Assembly: GCA_965153355.1 (NCBI GenBank)
Contig: OZ231127.1
Coordinates: 98,394,001 to 98,458,000, forward strand
DNA from: Flaccisagitta enflata
Taxonomy: Eukaryota; Chaetognatha; Sagittoidea; Aphragmophora
Direction: 5' to 3'
DNA length: 64,000 nucleotides
A program made the position numbers and the translations under genes. The notes beneath the pieces are model-generated. The model saw only the letters and a list, made by a program, of their open reading frames with translations. It was not told the DNA's origin and searched no databases. Positions 11,000 to 24,654 of this stretch are shown piece after piece; position 1 is the stretch's first letter; each line of letters opens with the position of its first letter.

Positions 11000-12330
11000 A
11001 ATTGCCAAAAACAGGCCAAAAATGGCACAAAACAGCCAAAAATTGTATTTTTCCTAAAAATATCGGTGTTATTTAACAATTTCTTGTCAATCACTCTCAA
11101 ACAAGTCAGAACCAGGACAAATATACTCATTGAGAGCTTTAGACACTGCTATGTGGAGCATAACAGGCCAAAAACAGGCCAAAATGGCCTAAAATGGCCA
11201 AAATCGGCGTTTTTACCAAATGGATCATTGATAGTCAGATTTTTTTCACTAATCTCACTCAATCCAGTCAGAACTAGGTCAAATATAGTCAATGAGAGCT
11301 TTGGACACTGATACACGGGTCATATCAGGCCAAAAACCGGCCAAAAATGGCCTAAAATGGCCAAAAATGGCCTAAAATGGCCAAAATTGGCATTTTCATC
11401 AATTAGATCATCGTTATTCAAAATTTTTTTGCCAATCTCACTCAATCTAGTCAGAACTAGGTCAGATATACTCATTGAGAGCTTCCGAAACTGATACCGG
11501 GACCTAAACAGGCCAAAAATGGGCCAAAAATAGCCTAAAATGGCCAAAATCGGCATTTTCACCTTTAGAATCATAGTTGTTGGAACTTTTTTTGTAAATC
11601 TCACTCAATCCAGCCAGAACTGAGTCAAATATACTCATTGAGAGCTGTGGACATTGATACCGGGGTCATAACAGGTCAAAAACAGGCCAAAAATGACCTA
11701 AAATGGCCAAAATTGGCATTATCATCTAAAAAAACTTAATTGTTTGGAATCTCTTTATAAATCTCACTCAATCCAATCAGAACTAGGTCAAATGTATTCA
11801 TTTAGAGCTGTGGACACTGATACCGGGGTCATAACAGGCCAAAAACAGGCCAAAAATGACCTAAAATGGCTAAAACAGGCATTTTCATCTGAAAAATTGT
11901 AATTGTTTGGAATTCTTTTGTAAGTCTTACTCAATCCAATCAGAACTAGGTCATATGTACTCATTGAGAGCTTTGGAAATTGATACTGGGGCCACAACCG
12001 GCCAAAAACAGGCCACAAATAGCCTAAAATGGCCAAAATTAACATTTTTATCCAAAAAATCAAAATAGATAGCAATTTTCTTTAAACCCCACTCAATCCA
12101 GTTAGAACTAGGACAAATATACTCATTGAGAGCTCTGGACACTGATACCGGGGTCATAAAAGGCCAAAAACAGGTTAAAACGGCCTGAAATGGCTAAAAT
12201 AGGCATTTTCATCACACAGGTCATTGTTACTAGGAATTCTTTTGCTAATCTCACTCAGTCTAGTCAGAATTAGGTTAAATACTCATTGAAACTGTTACCG
12301 GGACCATGACAGGCCATAAACCGGCTAAAA
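11000..12330 (+). repeat. 163-bp tandem subrepeats, left arm of foldback
   Basis: The marker TCATTGAGAGCTTTGGACAC recurs near 11131, 11293, 11476, 11639, 11802, 11965, 12127 and 12287. Each unit has AGGCCAAAAATGGCC runs and TCACTCAATCCAGTCAGAAC. Confidence 0.85.
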
Positions 12331-12372
12331 ATGGCAATAATGTTTTCAACCTAAAATTCATCATGGTTTTTT

Positions 12373-12862
12373 GGACAGCGGCCCCAAAAAGGCCGATGAC
12401 CTATGCTTTTATATATGCAGAAACTTCTCCTTCTCCTCCTCCTTCTTCTCCTTCTTCTTTGTACCCCCCCTTGAGGCTCGAATCCCAGCCTCGAGATTCT
12501 AATCACAGCTTCCAGGTTCAAATCCCAGCCTTGAAGCTCAAATCCCATCCTTGAAACTCAAATCCCAGCCTTGAAGCTCAAATCCCAGCCTCGAAGCTCA
12601 AATTCCAGCCCTAAAGCTCAAATTCCAGCCCTAAAGCTCAATTTCCAGCCCTAAAGCTCAAATCCCTGCCTCAAAGCTCAAATCCCAGCCTCGCAGCTCA
12701 AATCCCAGCCTCGAAGCTCAAATCCTAGCCTCGAAGCTCAAATCCCAGCCTTGAAGCTCAAATCCCAGCCTTGAGGCTCAAATCCTAGCCTCCAGGCTCA
12801 AATTCAAGCCTCAAAGACCAAAACCTAGTCTCGAGACCCAAATCCTAGTCTCAAGGCCTAAA
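12373..12862 (+). mobile_element. Family A element at the centre of the foldback
   Basis: GGACAGCGGCCCCAAAAAGG start and about 20 minisatellite units with AAGCTC variants. The right terminus is missing and it joins the inverted arm. Confidence 0.65.
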
Positions 12863-12864
12863 CC

Positions 12865-13680
12865 TTTTTGGCCTGTTATGACCCCGGTATCAGTGTCCAC
12901 AGCTCTCAATGAAAATATTTGACCTAGTTCTGATTGGATTGAGTGAGATTTACAAAGAGATTCCAAATAATTAAGTTTTTTTAGATGTTAATGCCGATTT
13001 TGGCCATTATTGTTCATTTTTGGCCTGTTTTTGACCCGTTATAACCCCGGTATCTATGTCCACAGCTCTCAATAAGTATATTTGACTCAGTTCTGGCTGG
13101 ATTGAGTGAGATTTACAAAAAAATTCAAACAACTATAATTTTTAAGATGAAAATGCCAATTTTGGCCATTTTGGGGCCATTTTTGGCCTGTTTTTGGCCT
13201 GATTAGGTCTCCGTATCAGTTTTGAAAGCTCTCAATGAGTATATATGACCTAGTTCTGACTAGATTGAGTGAGATTGGCAAAAAAATTCTGGATAACAAT
13301 GATCTATTTGATGAAAATGCAGGGTATGGCTTTTTTAGGCCATTTTTGGCCAGTTTTTGGCCTGATATGACCCCTGTATCAGTGTCCAAAGCTCTCATTG
13401 ACTATATTTGACCTAGTTCTGACTGGATTGAGTGAGATTTGTGAAAAAAATTCTGAATATCAATGATCTATTTGATAAAAACGCCGATTTTGGCCATTTT
13501 AGGCCATTTTTGGCCTGTTTTTGACCTGTTATGATCCACGTAGCAGTGTCCAAAGCTCTCAATGAGTATATTTGTCCTGGTTCTGACTTTTTAAGAGTGA
13601 TTGACAAGAAATTATTAAATAACACTGATATTCTTGGGGAAAATGCGATTTTTGGCTGTTTTGGGCCATTTTTGGCCTGT
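12865..13680 (-). repeat. 163-bp tandem subrepeats, right arm of foldback
   Basis: The marker AAAGCTCTCAATGAGTATAT recurs near 12903, 13063, 13229, 13391 and 13555, inverted relative to the left arm. Confidence 0.85.
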
Positions 13681-13979
13681 TTTTGGCAATTTACAGTCCC
13701 TGTATGGCCGCCAAATTCTTTTAAACTGTGTATTCACTTCAGTTCTTATTATGTTTGACTCAAAAACACAACCAGATGGCAACACTGTACTTCAGATAGC
13801 CAAAAAGTGCAATTTTACCCCAAAAATTGCAAAAAAGTGGATTTTTGAAAGGGGGGCCCAAAAAATATTTCAAAATGGAGGTCAGATTCGTGTTCAGCAC
13901 GAAAAAATATGTCAGGATAGTGAAGTTCCAGAGCTTTTTGGATATTTTTACCCTACACTTCCTTAAGCTCCCCGACTAA

Positions 13980-14745
13980 TTTGCTAAATCATTCCAGGCC
14001 TGTATATACAATATAATTGAGTTCCCCCCCATTCTTTGTAGACTCATTTCATGGTATGTAACTTGATTTGCATCTCTGAATCTGAAAAAAATATCTGAAA
14101 AAATTGGAACTTGATTTTGATAATGAAAGATACAAGCTTCTTCCATGCCTTCATTCATTCCTACATTTTTTATTCATAGATCCATCTGTAGTCTGTTGAT
14201 AAAGCATATATTCTATCATTTTGTTATTTGATGATTTCTGTGTAGAATTATTTTGTGTTCAAAGAACCTGTGGGATTACTTTTCTGATGAAAAATTTCAT
14301 GACTTTTTATGGTAAAACTGAAAAAAATCTCCTCTTTCGGGCATGCTCGGAATATGAGGTGCATGCCCGGCGCGCACGCTCATCAAAAACCATAGGCCAA
14401 GGCCTGGTGATGGAACATCTTCAATTCACTGATGATTACCCCCAAAATGCAAAAAAAAAAAAAAAAAAAAAAAAACTACCGAAAAAAGTGGCTAGATAGG
14501 CAATTTTGATGTTAATTTGGACCACTACCCCCATACAGCAACATAGGGCTTATAAGGCAAAACTAATTGCTCCCATCATCATAGTTTTGATCAATTGGAT
14601 GCTAGCAACCATCTTGCAAAGACAAAAAAAGTTTTTACCAGTGCAATAGCTACAATCTGGCCTTTATTGGCCTCTGCGCACTTTTCTATATATTTTTCAT
14701 ATACTCGCAATAGCTATATCAGCCCCTGATTTCCCTATTCCAATC
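13980..14745. other. No recognised gene; contains a poly-A run at 14450-14473
   Basis: The 92-codon frame at 14221 ends in the poly-A run and shows no domain. Confidence 0.4.
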
Positions 14746-14995
14746 GCTCTCACTACTCAAATTTTGGTTTTAAATTGCTCTTCTGCTTTTTGAGAAACCA
14801 AATGGTAAGCTAAGTTGGTTAGTCCCGCAACATGGCGGCCAGGCGCTCTCAAAGTTGGACAGGGAAGTCCTTGTTTCACTCCCACTACTCAAATTTTGGT
14901 TTGAAATCGCTCTTTTGCTTTTTGAGAAACCAAATGATAAGCTGAGTTGGCAACATGGCGGCGAGGCGCTCTCAAAGTTGCCACGGTTGACTATA
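14746..14995 (+). repeat. Tandem duplication of about 130 bp
   Basis: CACTACTCAAATTTTGGTTT, GCTTTTTGAGAAACCAAATG and AACATGGCGGC occur twice, offset by about 130 bp. Confidence 0.7.
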
Positions 14996-15197
14996 TCGAG
15001 ACATAAGGGTAATTTTCTATTGTCTTCAGCTTTCATTCAATTTGGTACCACAGTACTGCTGATAAGCTTAGGTGATAGAGAGAAGAAAAGACTGATCATA
15101 ACTGATCAATTGTCGGAAATTTGAAAGATACACAAGCATGAGTATAACAGTTTGATCTCCCTGAGGATGTCCATAAGGTGGACAGACACTTTGAAGT

Positions 15198-15238
15198 ACA
15201 GTGGGACCTCGGTTTAAGGGATTTCTAGGGACTGATTA
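15198..15238 (+). repeat. Partial pogo-like terminal repeat
   Basis: TACAGTGGGACCTCGGTTTA resembles the ends of TA-target pogo/Tigger-type elements. No partner end is found nearby. Confidence 0.4.
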
Positions 15239-15330
15239 TTTTTAGATGCGTCCACGCATCTCTATAAGAGGCTTTGTCCGTCCGTCGGTCCGTCCGTTGG
15301 TTGGTCGGTTGGTCGGTCCGTCACGCTCGA
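15238..15330 (+). repeat. Family B repeat, head only
   Basis: Palindromic head AGATGCGTCCACGCATCT, then CTATAAGAGGCTTTGTCCG and GGTCGGT units. Confidence 0.7.
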
Positions 15331-15413
15331 GTTGAAAACGATCGCAAATGATCGCAAACGATCTCAAAGTCGATTTCATATTCTTGGGTTCTGACATTGG
15401 GCTGATGCAATGT

Positions 15414-16210
<797 letters not shown>

Positions 16211-16216
16211 TATAAC

Positions 16217-16804
16217 TAACACCTGTACATGAATTATTGCAACAACTTCTTAAGATTGTCAAACCCAAATGAAATAAAATGAGGAAATTTGGTTTTCACT
16301 ATCAGTTAGTGCTTTGAAAATGCTTCATTTTGTCATGGATATCATCCAACTTAATCAAAGCTAAGCCGAGTCAAAACAAAATCAGTAAAAACATCTACCT
16401 CGCTTGGTACTGAAAAATTACTGATAAAAACATCATCACCTTTAAAACACTCTTAAATCTGTTTGATCATAGACAAAAACATGGGGATTGCGGCACTGGT
16501 TAGATCTTGAGCTATAGTTTAATAGTCTCCTAGATTTCAAGTCTTTTTTCAAAAGCATAGTGGTCAAATTTTGGTCTCAAAGTAACCCAAATATTGACAT
16601 TCTTAACAGAGCCACCTCTCAGTTGCGATATGTAAATCAAACTTGCGACATCCAAAAGGGATTGAAAATCCTCTTCCTGTCTTAGTATAGCTAGTAATAT
16701 TGTAAAAATAACCAATACTGGTAAAATATATGAATTCTGCATAACAGAAGGGGATATATATTGTTAAATGTTATGTTGTTGCAATAATTGGTGTACAGGT
16801 GTTA
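16217..16804. repeat. Inverted repeat of about 30 bp with 530-bp spacer
   Basis: TAACACCTGTACATGAATTA at 16217 is mirrored by TAATTGGTGTACAGGTGTTA ending at 16804. Probably the ends of a MITE lying between two pyrimidine tracts. Confidence 0.55.
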
Positions 16805-17160
16805 ATTACAAGTCCATGTTTCTTCATTTGTTTCTATTTTTTTCCCTATTTTTTTTCCTTGTTTCTTCATTGCTTTTCTTCCATCTTTTTTTTCCATTCA
16901 TTCCCTTTTTTCTTTTTTGTTTTTTTTTTTTTTTTTTTTGTTCTTTTTTTTTCTTTTTTTTTCTCTTTCGTTCTTCCTCTTCTTCTTTTTTTCTTCCTTT
17001 GCCTTTTTTTCCCTTTGTCCTTTATTTTTTTTTGTTCACTCTTTGTGTTTGTTCGCTCTTTCTTTTTTCCTTTCTATCTTTGAATATATGTTTCTTTCCT
17101 CTTTTTTTTCTTTTTTTTTCTTCCGTCTTCTTTGCCAAAAACCTCCCTTTTTTCAAGTTT
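16805..17160 (+). repeat. T-rich polypyrimidine tract
   Basis: About 350 bp of T with scattered C and G. No coding signal. Confidence 0.8.
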
Positions 17161-17489
17161 GAACATCAATTAAGACATATGTCAAATTGAATAGATATGT
17201 TCCTGTTTACTCACTGGAGTGAACAGGAATGCTTGATTTCTAGAGGCATAGAATTAATTAATTAAATTTTTGTGGAGTTGAAAGTAATGGTGGCCCAAAT
17301 TAAAACTAGGGGTGGACCGAGTTAAAACTAGTAGGGGGACCAACCTAAGTCTGATAATTATTAAGGTACTAAGTGGTGGTGGACCAAAGGTAGATAGATA
17401 ATTATCAGAGTTAAGATTAGTGCTAGGCTCAAAACTAATTTGGCTTTGGCTTCGGTTAAAGTTGATTGTTACTTATGATAATCAAAGTA
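17161..17489. other. No recognised feature
   Basis: About 330 bp of AT-rich sequence between the T-rich tract and the Tc1-like terminus. Confidence 0.4.
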
Positions 17490-17927
17490 ACAGGGTGTGC
17501 AAAAAATCTCGTACTAGCCATCAAATCTATAGAAAAGACACTTAGATTTGAAGAAATTCTTTCAAGGTAATGTTCAAAATTACAAAATAGGTTGTTTTTC
17601 ATAATTCAGATAAGGAAAAATGATGAATAATAGAGAGCAGAATACATTTTTAGACCAACAGGGATATAAGTAGAATATCATAAAAGATTTCTTTTTTTAG
17701 TGAAATGACATTTATCTCTGGTCTAAGTTTGATTGATATGTCACTTTTGTTGACTCAAAACCCTCCTAGAAGACCTAACTCCCCTTAATACATTTATACT
17801 CAAACAATCCATCTCAAGGCCAATACGGTGCGCCGCATTAAAAAGAGAACGTTTTTTTGGAAACAGTATTATATTGCTTTAAAATTGAATTTCATAACCA
17901 AATACGGATGAATATGTTGCTCATTTG

Positions 17928-18029
17928 TTAGTAGTTGATGGATCCGCCCTCAGCTTGGATGATAAGCTCCATACAGTGTGCCATCGAGGCGTACAAGTTG
18001 GCAAGGTGGTCAATGGTGAGGCGGCACCA
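17928..18029 (-). pseudogene. Tc1-like transposase, C-terminal remnant
   Basis: The minus strand reads LTIDHLANLYASMAHCMELI, then IQAEGGSINY and a TAA stop. This matches the Tc1 transposase ending pattern (L..LY.SM...M..VI.A.GG...Y). Upstream frame is lost, so no functional enzyme. Confidence 0.65.
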
Positions 18030-19178
18030 AACTGAAAAAGCAACTATGGCAAAGGACACTTTGTATTGAAAGTTTCTGCTTAACTATTGGCCTGAGACAC
18101 AGAAAATTCATGACTGTTTGAAAGCTCTGCAAAAAATCTTCAAAATGCGACATTGCTGGTTATTGTAGCTCTATTCGTTAAGAAATGGCATAGCTTTGAA
18201 GAATAAAAATCACTGATTGAAAAAGTGCTCATTTCAATTTTTTCAAATGAGCAATTTTAGTCTTTCCGTTTTTGTCAATAATGCAGATCAGGATTGTCTT
18301 AGCTACTCAATATCCTTAGGCAAATTAAAGAGCTTTGAATTTTCTTTAAAATGGTGCCAAGAACAAACATTCACTTCAATGGGTTTAATTTTTATGTTAG
18401 AATTAAGATAAACTATTAAAATCATGTTATGATTTTTTCAATTTTTGACAACCTGTCTTTATCCTAATGCAATTTTTAAACGAATAAAGCTAGGGCATCC
18501 AGCAAGGTCTCATTTGAAAGATCTTATGCAGAGCTTCAAAACGATCATGGATTTTGCTTTTTTTTTCAGTGCTTGGATGTGAAATACTGACAAACAAGTT
18601 ATTCATTTTTTTTATTTTGCCATAGTTAAGTTTTTCCCCACTCCATTTTTCATAGCTTCTCTTCAAAGCATCACTGCGTCCTAACAAATTGACCAATTTA
18701 CATGCGGTTTGCGGAAGACACTTTGTCTTTCAAAGAGCTTCAAAATGGTCACTGACAAAGTTACAATTTTTTTATTCTAAGCTGAGAAACAGTGGTAAAC
18801 GTACTGTTCTCTTTTTTATGCGCCGCACTGTAAAGTTGCAAAAACCTTTATTTTTCAATATACACATCTCTGCAAATAAAAGCATTTCAAAATCTGATTT
18901 CCTGTTTTTTCTTCAGTACATGTCATAGCCATGTATGGAAATTACATCAAATGTTCTTAGTCTAGTTTCTACTTTTAGTATGACTAACTGGGATACTCTG
19001 GTTCAAATTTTAGCTCATAACTCCTATAGCAAGTATGGTTTTCAACAGGCCTTTTATGAGTAATATTTTTGACAGAGCATTCCGGGCTCTCTCCTCATGA
19101 TTTAGAGGAGCCCGGCTGAAAAACAGAGAGCCCGGTTAAAAAAAATCCTAATTTTCCCTTAACTTAATCTGTGTACAG

Positions 19179-19482
19179 TAGGGTGGACAAGAATTGGGTC
19201 AAATTTCATATATTGATATACTTCGGCCCTTTGCACAAATATAAAAAAAGAGGGATTTCTCACAAGTTGGGGTGTGAAATCAAACAAAGAATCTTGTTGG
19301 CAAAACCATAGGCTTACTAGGGGGACTTTTTTTTGCCATAGGAAGCCTATAGTTTTGCCGACATGGTTTAATCTTCAGATTCAGATCTCTGCTTGTGGGA
19401 AAACTTTTTTTTAGTACACTTAAGCAAAAAATTAGAGTATATATCATTTTTTGAAATTTGACCCTATTTCCAGACCACCCTA
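19179..19482. mobile_element. hAT-like MITE (family D), copy 1
   Basis: TAGGGTGG ... CCACCCTA ends, flanked by GTGTACAG and GCGTACAG (8 bp, one mismatch). Near-identical interior to 48557-48863. Confidence 0.75.
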
Positions 19483-19639
19483 GCGTACAGTTGAGCTGCA
19501 TATTATATGCCATATAGGCTGACATGCCTTGGAAGCGGGTGCCCTCTAGTGGGGCTCCACTTTTCTGTACTTAATTCTACTCTCTCGCTATATTTTCTAT
19601 CTCTTTAAGTAGCGAATGATTCATTTAAAAGAATCAACA

Positions 19640-19792
19640 ATGTAACGCGGGATAGCTGCTGATATTGGATGAACGTGGTTGGCCATGGGTAGTAATGCAA
19701 AAACCGCTCACAATTCAAAATTACTACTAACGGACGGATGGCCCGATGAACTGATTTGGCAAGGTGAAGAGTTGCGTGTCATCGATTAAAAA
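19640..19792 (-). repeat. Family B repeat
   Basis: GCGGGATAGC ... GTAATGCAAAAACCGCTC ... CTAACGGACGGATGGCCCG ... GGCAAGGTGAAGAGTTGCG. Confidence 0.6.
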
Positions 19793-20204
19793 AGGACAGC
19801 AGTGACATATGAGGTGATGCACTGAAAATTCGGCGATGGAGGCGGAGGAGCATACACGTATATTACGGTATATACACTCTTGCTTATGGAATCATCACTG
19901 TCATCAATTTGGGAACTGCTAATGTCATCTACGAGATTTCATTCTTATCCACTCGTTGATGGAAAATTGTGGGTTGAAATCCTTAATATGTGGAGAGTTA
20001 ATGTACTCCATCATGAGGTCATCTAAAGTAGATGGGCTGGGGTAGAAAATACCCAGCCAAAATTGAGAGAGCAAACCGGGCTCTCTGCCAGCAAATTTTG
20101 TGTGCCCGGGAGCAAAATAGAGAGCATCGGGCTCCCGGGCACACTCTAAAAAAGGACTGGTTTTCAAACTATAGAGCAAGTACGAAATTTTTTGCTCACC
20201 CTGT

Positions 20205-20584
20205 TTTTCACTAAGCAGCATTTCTTATTTTCTGTATCAAAAAATATATTTATTACTTTTAGTAGCATTTTGAAAATTTAAGTAAATATAATAAAATCTT
20301 TTCCATTCATAGTGGAAAATCTGCTATATCTATGAAGTATAAAATCAACATCATATTGATAGAGCTTAAGATAATTAACTCAAAGTTAGTTTCTTTAGCT
20401 TAATTTCTTCATTAAAATTTTTATTATAACGCAAAAAGAAATGAAACTTCGGACTTCGGTAATCGACTTCGGTAATCTTCGGATTTGGCTTCGGCTGAAG
20501 TTATTTGCTATCTTCGGCTTGGGCTTCGGCTTCGGTTTATGCACCTTCGACTTTCACTACTTCCTTTTGCTTTATGTATGTTGA
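20205..20584. other. AT-rich sequence ending in a degenerate (CTTCGG)n tract
   Basis: 20440-20545 carries repeated CTTCGGCTTCGG-type units; similar GGCTTTGGCTTCGG at 17441-17455. No gene seen. Confidence 0.5.
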
Positions 20585-21544
<960 letters not shown>

Positions 21545-21545
<1 letters not shown>

Positions 21546-21690
21546 TGAAAATCATTGGTTACAAGTATTTAAGAGCCGCCATCTTCCAATTTTTGCACAT
21601 TCCACTCCCAAATGGTCCCCTGCATATGGGAAAACCGTCCCGAAAAAAATCCTACACGAATTTTTTCATCCTTTGCTCACACAACTCAAA
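21545..21690 (+). repeat. Interspersed repeat of about 145 bp, inverse copy at 26740-26890
   Basis: GAGCCGCCATCTTCCAATTT and GGTCCCCTGCATATGGGAAA are mirrored at 26740-26890 with few differences. Confidence 0.65.
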
Positions 21691-22105
21691 GGTAAAATGG
21701 CGGTAACTTTTTTTTTCGGCTTAGCGATGATTTCCAGCAACTAAGGTCTCATAGCATGAAGATTCTACCATAAAGCCTGTCAGAACATACCATTGAAACA
21801 TAGAAAATGCATTACTGCTCCAATAACTACCAATAATAAATGGATGGTTTGCTCAAATGGCTCGTCAACTGCTTCCAAAAGATTCCTGAAGGAACTCTTA
21901 AAGTCACAGACAACCGCAATTTCAGCAGGCCACTAGGTCGCTCACTATGTTTGTTTGATTGCATCGCTCACTCTGCACCCTCAGTTTGTTGGGCTTCGCA
22001 TTCATTGCTCGCTCGCTCTGTTCATAGCCTCGCTCACCAATGGGCCCGCTCATATTTGGCTCATCATTTTTCATTAATGCTGAAGTGGTATATTGATTTT
22101 TTATA
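21691..22105. other. No recognised gene or repeat
   Basis: About 415 bp including GCTCGCTCGCTCTG motifs. A 158-codon frame from 21840 runs into the TTTC tract and is not supported. Confidence 0.35.
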
Positions 22106-22147
22106 CTATATTTCCTTTTCTTTTTTCTTCCTTCCTTTTTTTTTTCC

Positions 22148-22203
<56 letters not shown>

Positions 22204-22508
22204 TTTTTCTTTCTTTCTTTCTCTCTTTCTTTCTTCCTTCTTTTTCTTTTTTTCTTTCTTTACTAAAAACTTTGATTTTTTTTGGCCGCAACCCTGAAGG
22301 GATGAATTCCTGTTGAACACAGGGGGAATTCCATTCTCATTTGTCACTCCGTCAGTATGTTTATCCCCCCCCTCTATCAGGCCTCTGAGGCTCCAAATCA
22401 GGCCCCTCAGGTCGGGTATCGCGGAATACATTTTAACTTTGAGCGTCTGTTTTTTTCCCTTCTTTCCTTCCTTCTTTCCTTCCTTCTTTTCTGTTTTTCT
22501 ATTCTTGT

Positions 22509-22567
<59 letters not shown>

Positions 22568-22568
22568 C
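22106..22568 (+). repeat. (TTTC)n tracts around a family A-prime remnant
   Basis: (TTTC)n 22106-22262 and 22441-22568. Between them CCTGAAGGGATGAATTCCTG and ACACAGGGGGAATTCC resemble an A-prime terminus. Confidence 0.7.
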
Positions 22569-22693
22569 ACTCTCACTCTTTGGACAGTAGTTTTGTCGGG
22601 CCCGCTGTTTTTCTGTCGGGCCCACTAAATCTGATGGGAGCTGGCCCGACTGGCCTGATAAAAAAAATCACTAAGATCAGGGCAGCTTATATG

Positions 22694-22696
<3 letters not shown>

Positions 22697-22753
<57 letters not shown>
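22697..22753 (+). repeat. (GA)n microsatellite
   Basis: 28 GA units. Confidence 0.95.
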
Positions 22754-22770
22754 GTATAGATAGTATTATA

Positions 22771-22858
22771 CAGTAGATGTCGTCTAGACTTAGAAATACG
22801 GGGGAATTCATAACAGGAAGACAAACCTAAGAGACTGATATTTGGAATATAAACTAAT
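22771..22858 (+). mobile_element. Family C MITE, left end only
   Basis: TA then CAGTAGATGTCGTCTAGACT, cut off where a family A element begins. Confidence 0.6.
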
Positions 22859-23221
22859 AATAGTCGCAAAAGCGTCAGATGGTCAGCGGTACCCGTTGCC
22901 CCTATGTTAGTGTATGTGATTTTGTGATGGTGAGAAGGGCAGCGGCCCCAAAAGGGCCGATGACCTATGCTTTGTAAGTTTTGAGGCTTGAGGATAGGAT
23001 TTGAGCCTTGATACTAGAACTGGAGATTTGAGCATCAAGGCAGGGATTCAAGCCTCAAAGTTGAGATTTGAGCCTCAAGGCTGGGGTTTGAGCCTCAAGG
23101 CTGGGATTTGAGTTTCAGGGCTGGGATTTGAGTTTCAGCAGGGCTGGGATTTGAGTCTAAGGGCAAGGAATTTGAGTCTAAGGGCTGGCATTTGAGCCTC
23201 CAGGCTGGGATTTGAGCCTAA
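22859..23221 (+). mobile_element. Family A element, left half
   Basis: AATAGTCGCAAAAGCGTCAG, GGTACCCGTTGCCCC, GGGCAGCGGCCCCAAAAGGG and minisatellite units in the inverse orientation (TTTGAGCCTC). Confidence 0.7.
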
Positions 23222-23803
23222 CTAGTCATCCAAGGATTGCACATGGTCAGCGGTACCCGATGCCCTGCTTGGAGTGATTAAGTGATGTAGTGCGTCCCCA
23301 GCAGGGCAGCGTCCCCAAAGGACCGATGTCCTGTAGGACACAGGGGGGAATTTCGAGACGTTCTGAGGTTTATTAGGTCTGAGAAGATGGATAGAGGTCA
23401 TTGAAGGCGGTTTTGAAGCCTCGAGGGCAGAATTAGGTTCTAAAGAGTAGATTTGAGGTTTGAGGGGCAGGCTTGAGGCCCAGAGGACAAATTTGAGGCC
23501 TAAAGAGCTGATGTGAGGCCTTTAGGGTGGATTAGGGGTATGGAGGGATAATTTGAGGGCTGGAGGGCAGATATGATGTCTGGAGAGCTGATTTAAGGTC
23601 TCTAGGGCTAAATTGAGGTCTGAAAGGGCTATTCAGCCTATTCTGATGGCTCAGATGCCAAAATCAGGCCTAAAAGAGCAAAATTGAGGCCCCCGATGGC
23701 CAAGGGGGGGGGACGGACGGACGGACGGAAGGACGAACGGACGTCTCGAAATTCCCCCCTGTGTCCTACAGGACATCGGCCCTTTGGGGCCGCTGCCCAA
23801 AAA
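23222..23803. mobile_element. Family A-prime element (ACAGGGG type) with variant head
   Basis: Head CTAGTCATCCAAGGATTGCA, GGTCAGCGGTACCCG, GTCCTGTAGGACACAGGGGG. GAGGC-type 30-bp units follow, then (GACG)n, then the inverse CCCCCTGTGTCCTACAGGAC and CCGCTGCCC. Confidence 0.75.
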
Positions 23804-24354
23804 CTGGGATTTGAGCCTTAAGGCTGGGATTTCTTGAGGCTGAGATTTGAGCCTTGAGGCTGGGACTTGAGGCTCCAGGCTGGGATTTGAGCCTCGAGGC
23901 TGGAATTTGAAACTCCTTGCTAGAATTAGAGCCTAGAGGCTGGAATTTGAGCCTCCTTGCTGGAATTAGAGCCTTGAGGCTGGAATTTGAGCCTCAAGGC
24001 TGGAATTTGAGCCTGGAGGCTGGAATTTGAGCCTCGAGGCTGGAATTTGAGCCTGGAGGCTGGAATTTGAGCCTTGAAGATGGAATTTGAGCCTCGAGGC
24101 TGCAATTTGAGCCTCGAGACTGGAATTGGAGCCTCGAGGCTGGAATTTGAGCCTCGAGGCTGGAATTTGAGCCTCGAGGCTGGAATTTGAGCCTCGAGGC
24201 TGGAATTTGAGCCTCGAGGCTGGTATTTGAGCCTCAACTAGTCATCCAGGGATCGCTTATGGTCAGCGGTACCCGTTGCCCTGCTTTCAGCAATCAAGTG
24301 AAGTAGTGGAGTGAGAGCAGGGCAGCGGCCCCAAAGGGCTGATGTCCTGTAGGC
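23804..24354 (-). mobile_element. Family A minisatellite with variant right head
   Basis: About 20 units of TTTGAGCCTCGAGGCTGGAA, then CTAGTCATCCAGGGATCGCT and GGGCAGCGGCCCCAAAGGGC. Confidence 0.7.
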
Positions 24355-24654
24355 AGGCCTGAGCGATTGTATTGTGTATTGGTATTGGGTTTACAATATT
24401 CTTGTGTATTGGGTTTTCCCAATACATCTAACTAATTTTGTAATTTTCCCAATACAATATAATACAGTACAATATTAAAAAAAATAGTAAAGAAGAGGAT
24501 CAAGGAATAGTAGAAAATTGTAAAAATCAGAACAAGATGCAGATGAGGAGAAAGAGCATTCAAGAGGAAAGAGAAACAGTAGAGAAGGTCAGAGATGAAA
24601 ATGAAGAGGAAAAGAGGACTAAGTAGAAATGACTGAAAGTGGATGAGAGATGAA

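Larger units (their letters stand above)
10703..13979. mobile_element. Large foldback element (3.28 kb) with subrepeated inverted arms
   Basis: Outer ends TTAGTCGGGGAGCTTAA (left) and its inverse TTAAGCTCCCCGACTAA (right). About 280 bp of unique arm sequence on each side (containing TTTGGGCCCCCCTTTCAAAA or the complement) leads to tandem 163-bp subrepeats: eight on the left (about 11000-12330), five inverted on the right (12865-13680). A family A element occupies the centre. No transposase ORF. Confidence 0.85.
17490..20204 (-). mobile_element. Decayed Tc1/mariner-like transposon with nested insertions (copy 1)
   Basis: Ends ACAGGGTGTGCAAAAAATCT and its inverse AATTTTTTGCTCACCCTGT. TA precedes the left end; the right TA is lost. 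A transposase C-terminus remnant lies at 17928-18029 on the minus strand. About 1.1 kb (roughly 19050-20150) is later insertion, so the original was about 1.6 kb, the usual Tc1 size. Similar ends and interior at 62703-63550. Confidence 0.75.
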
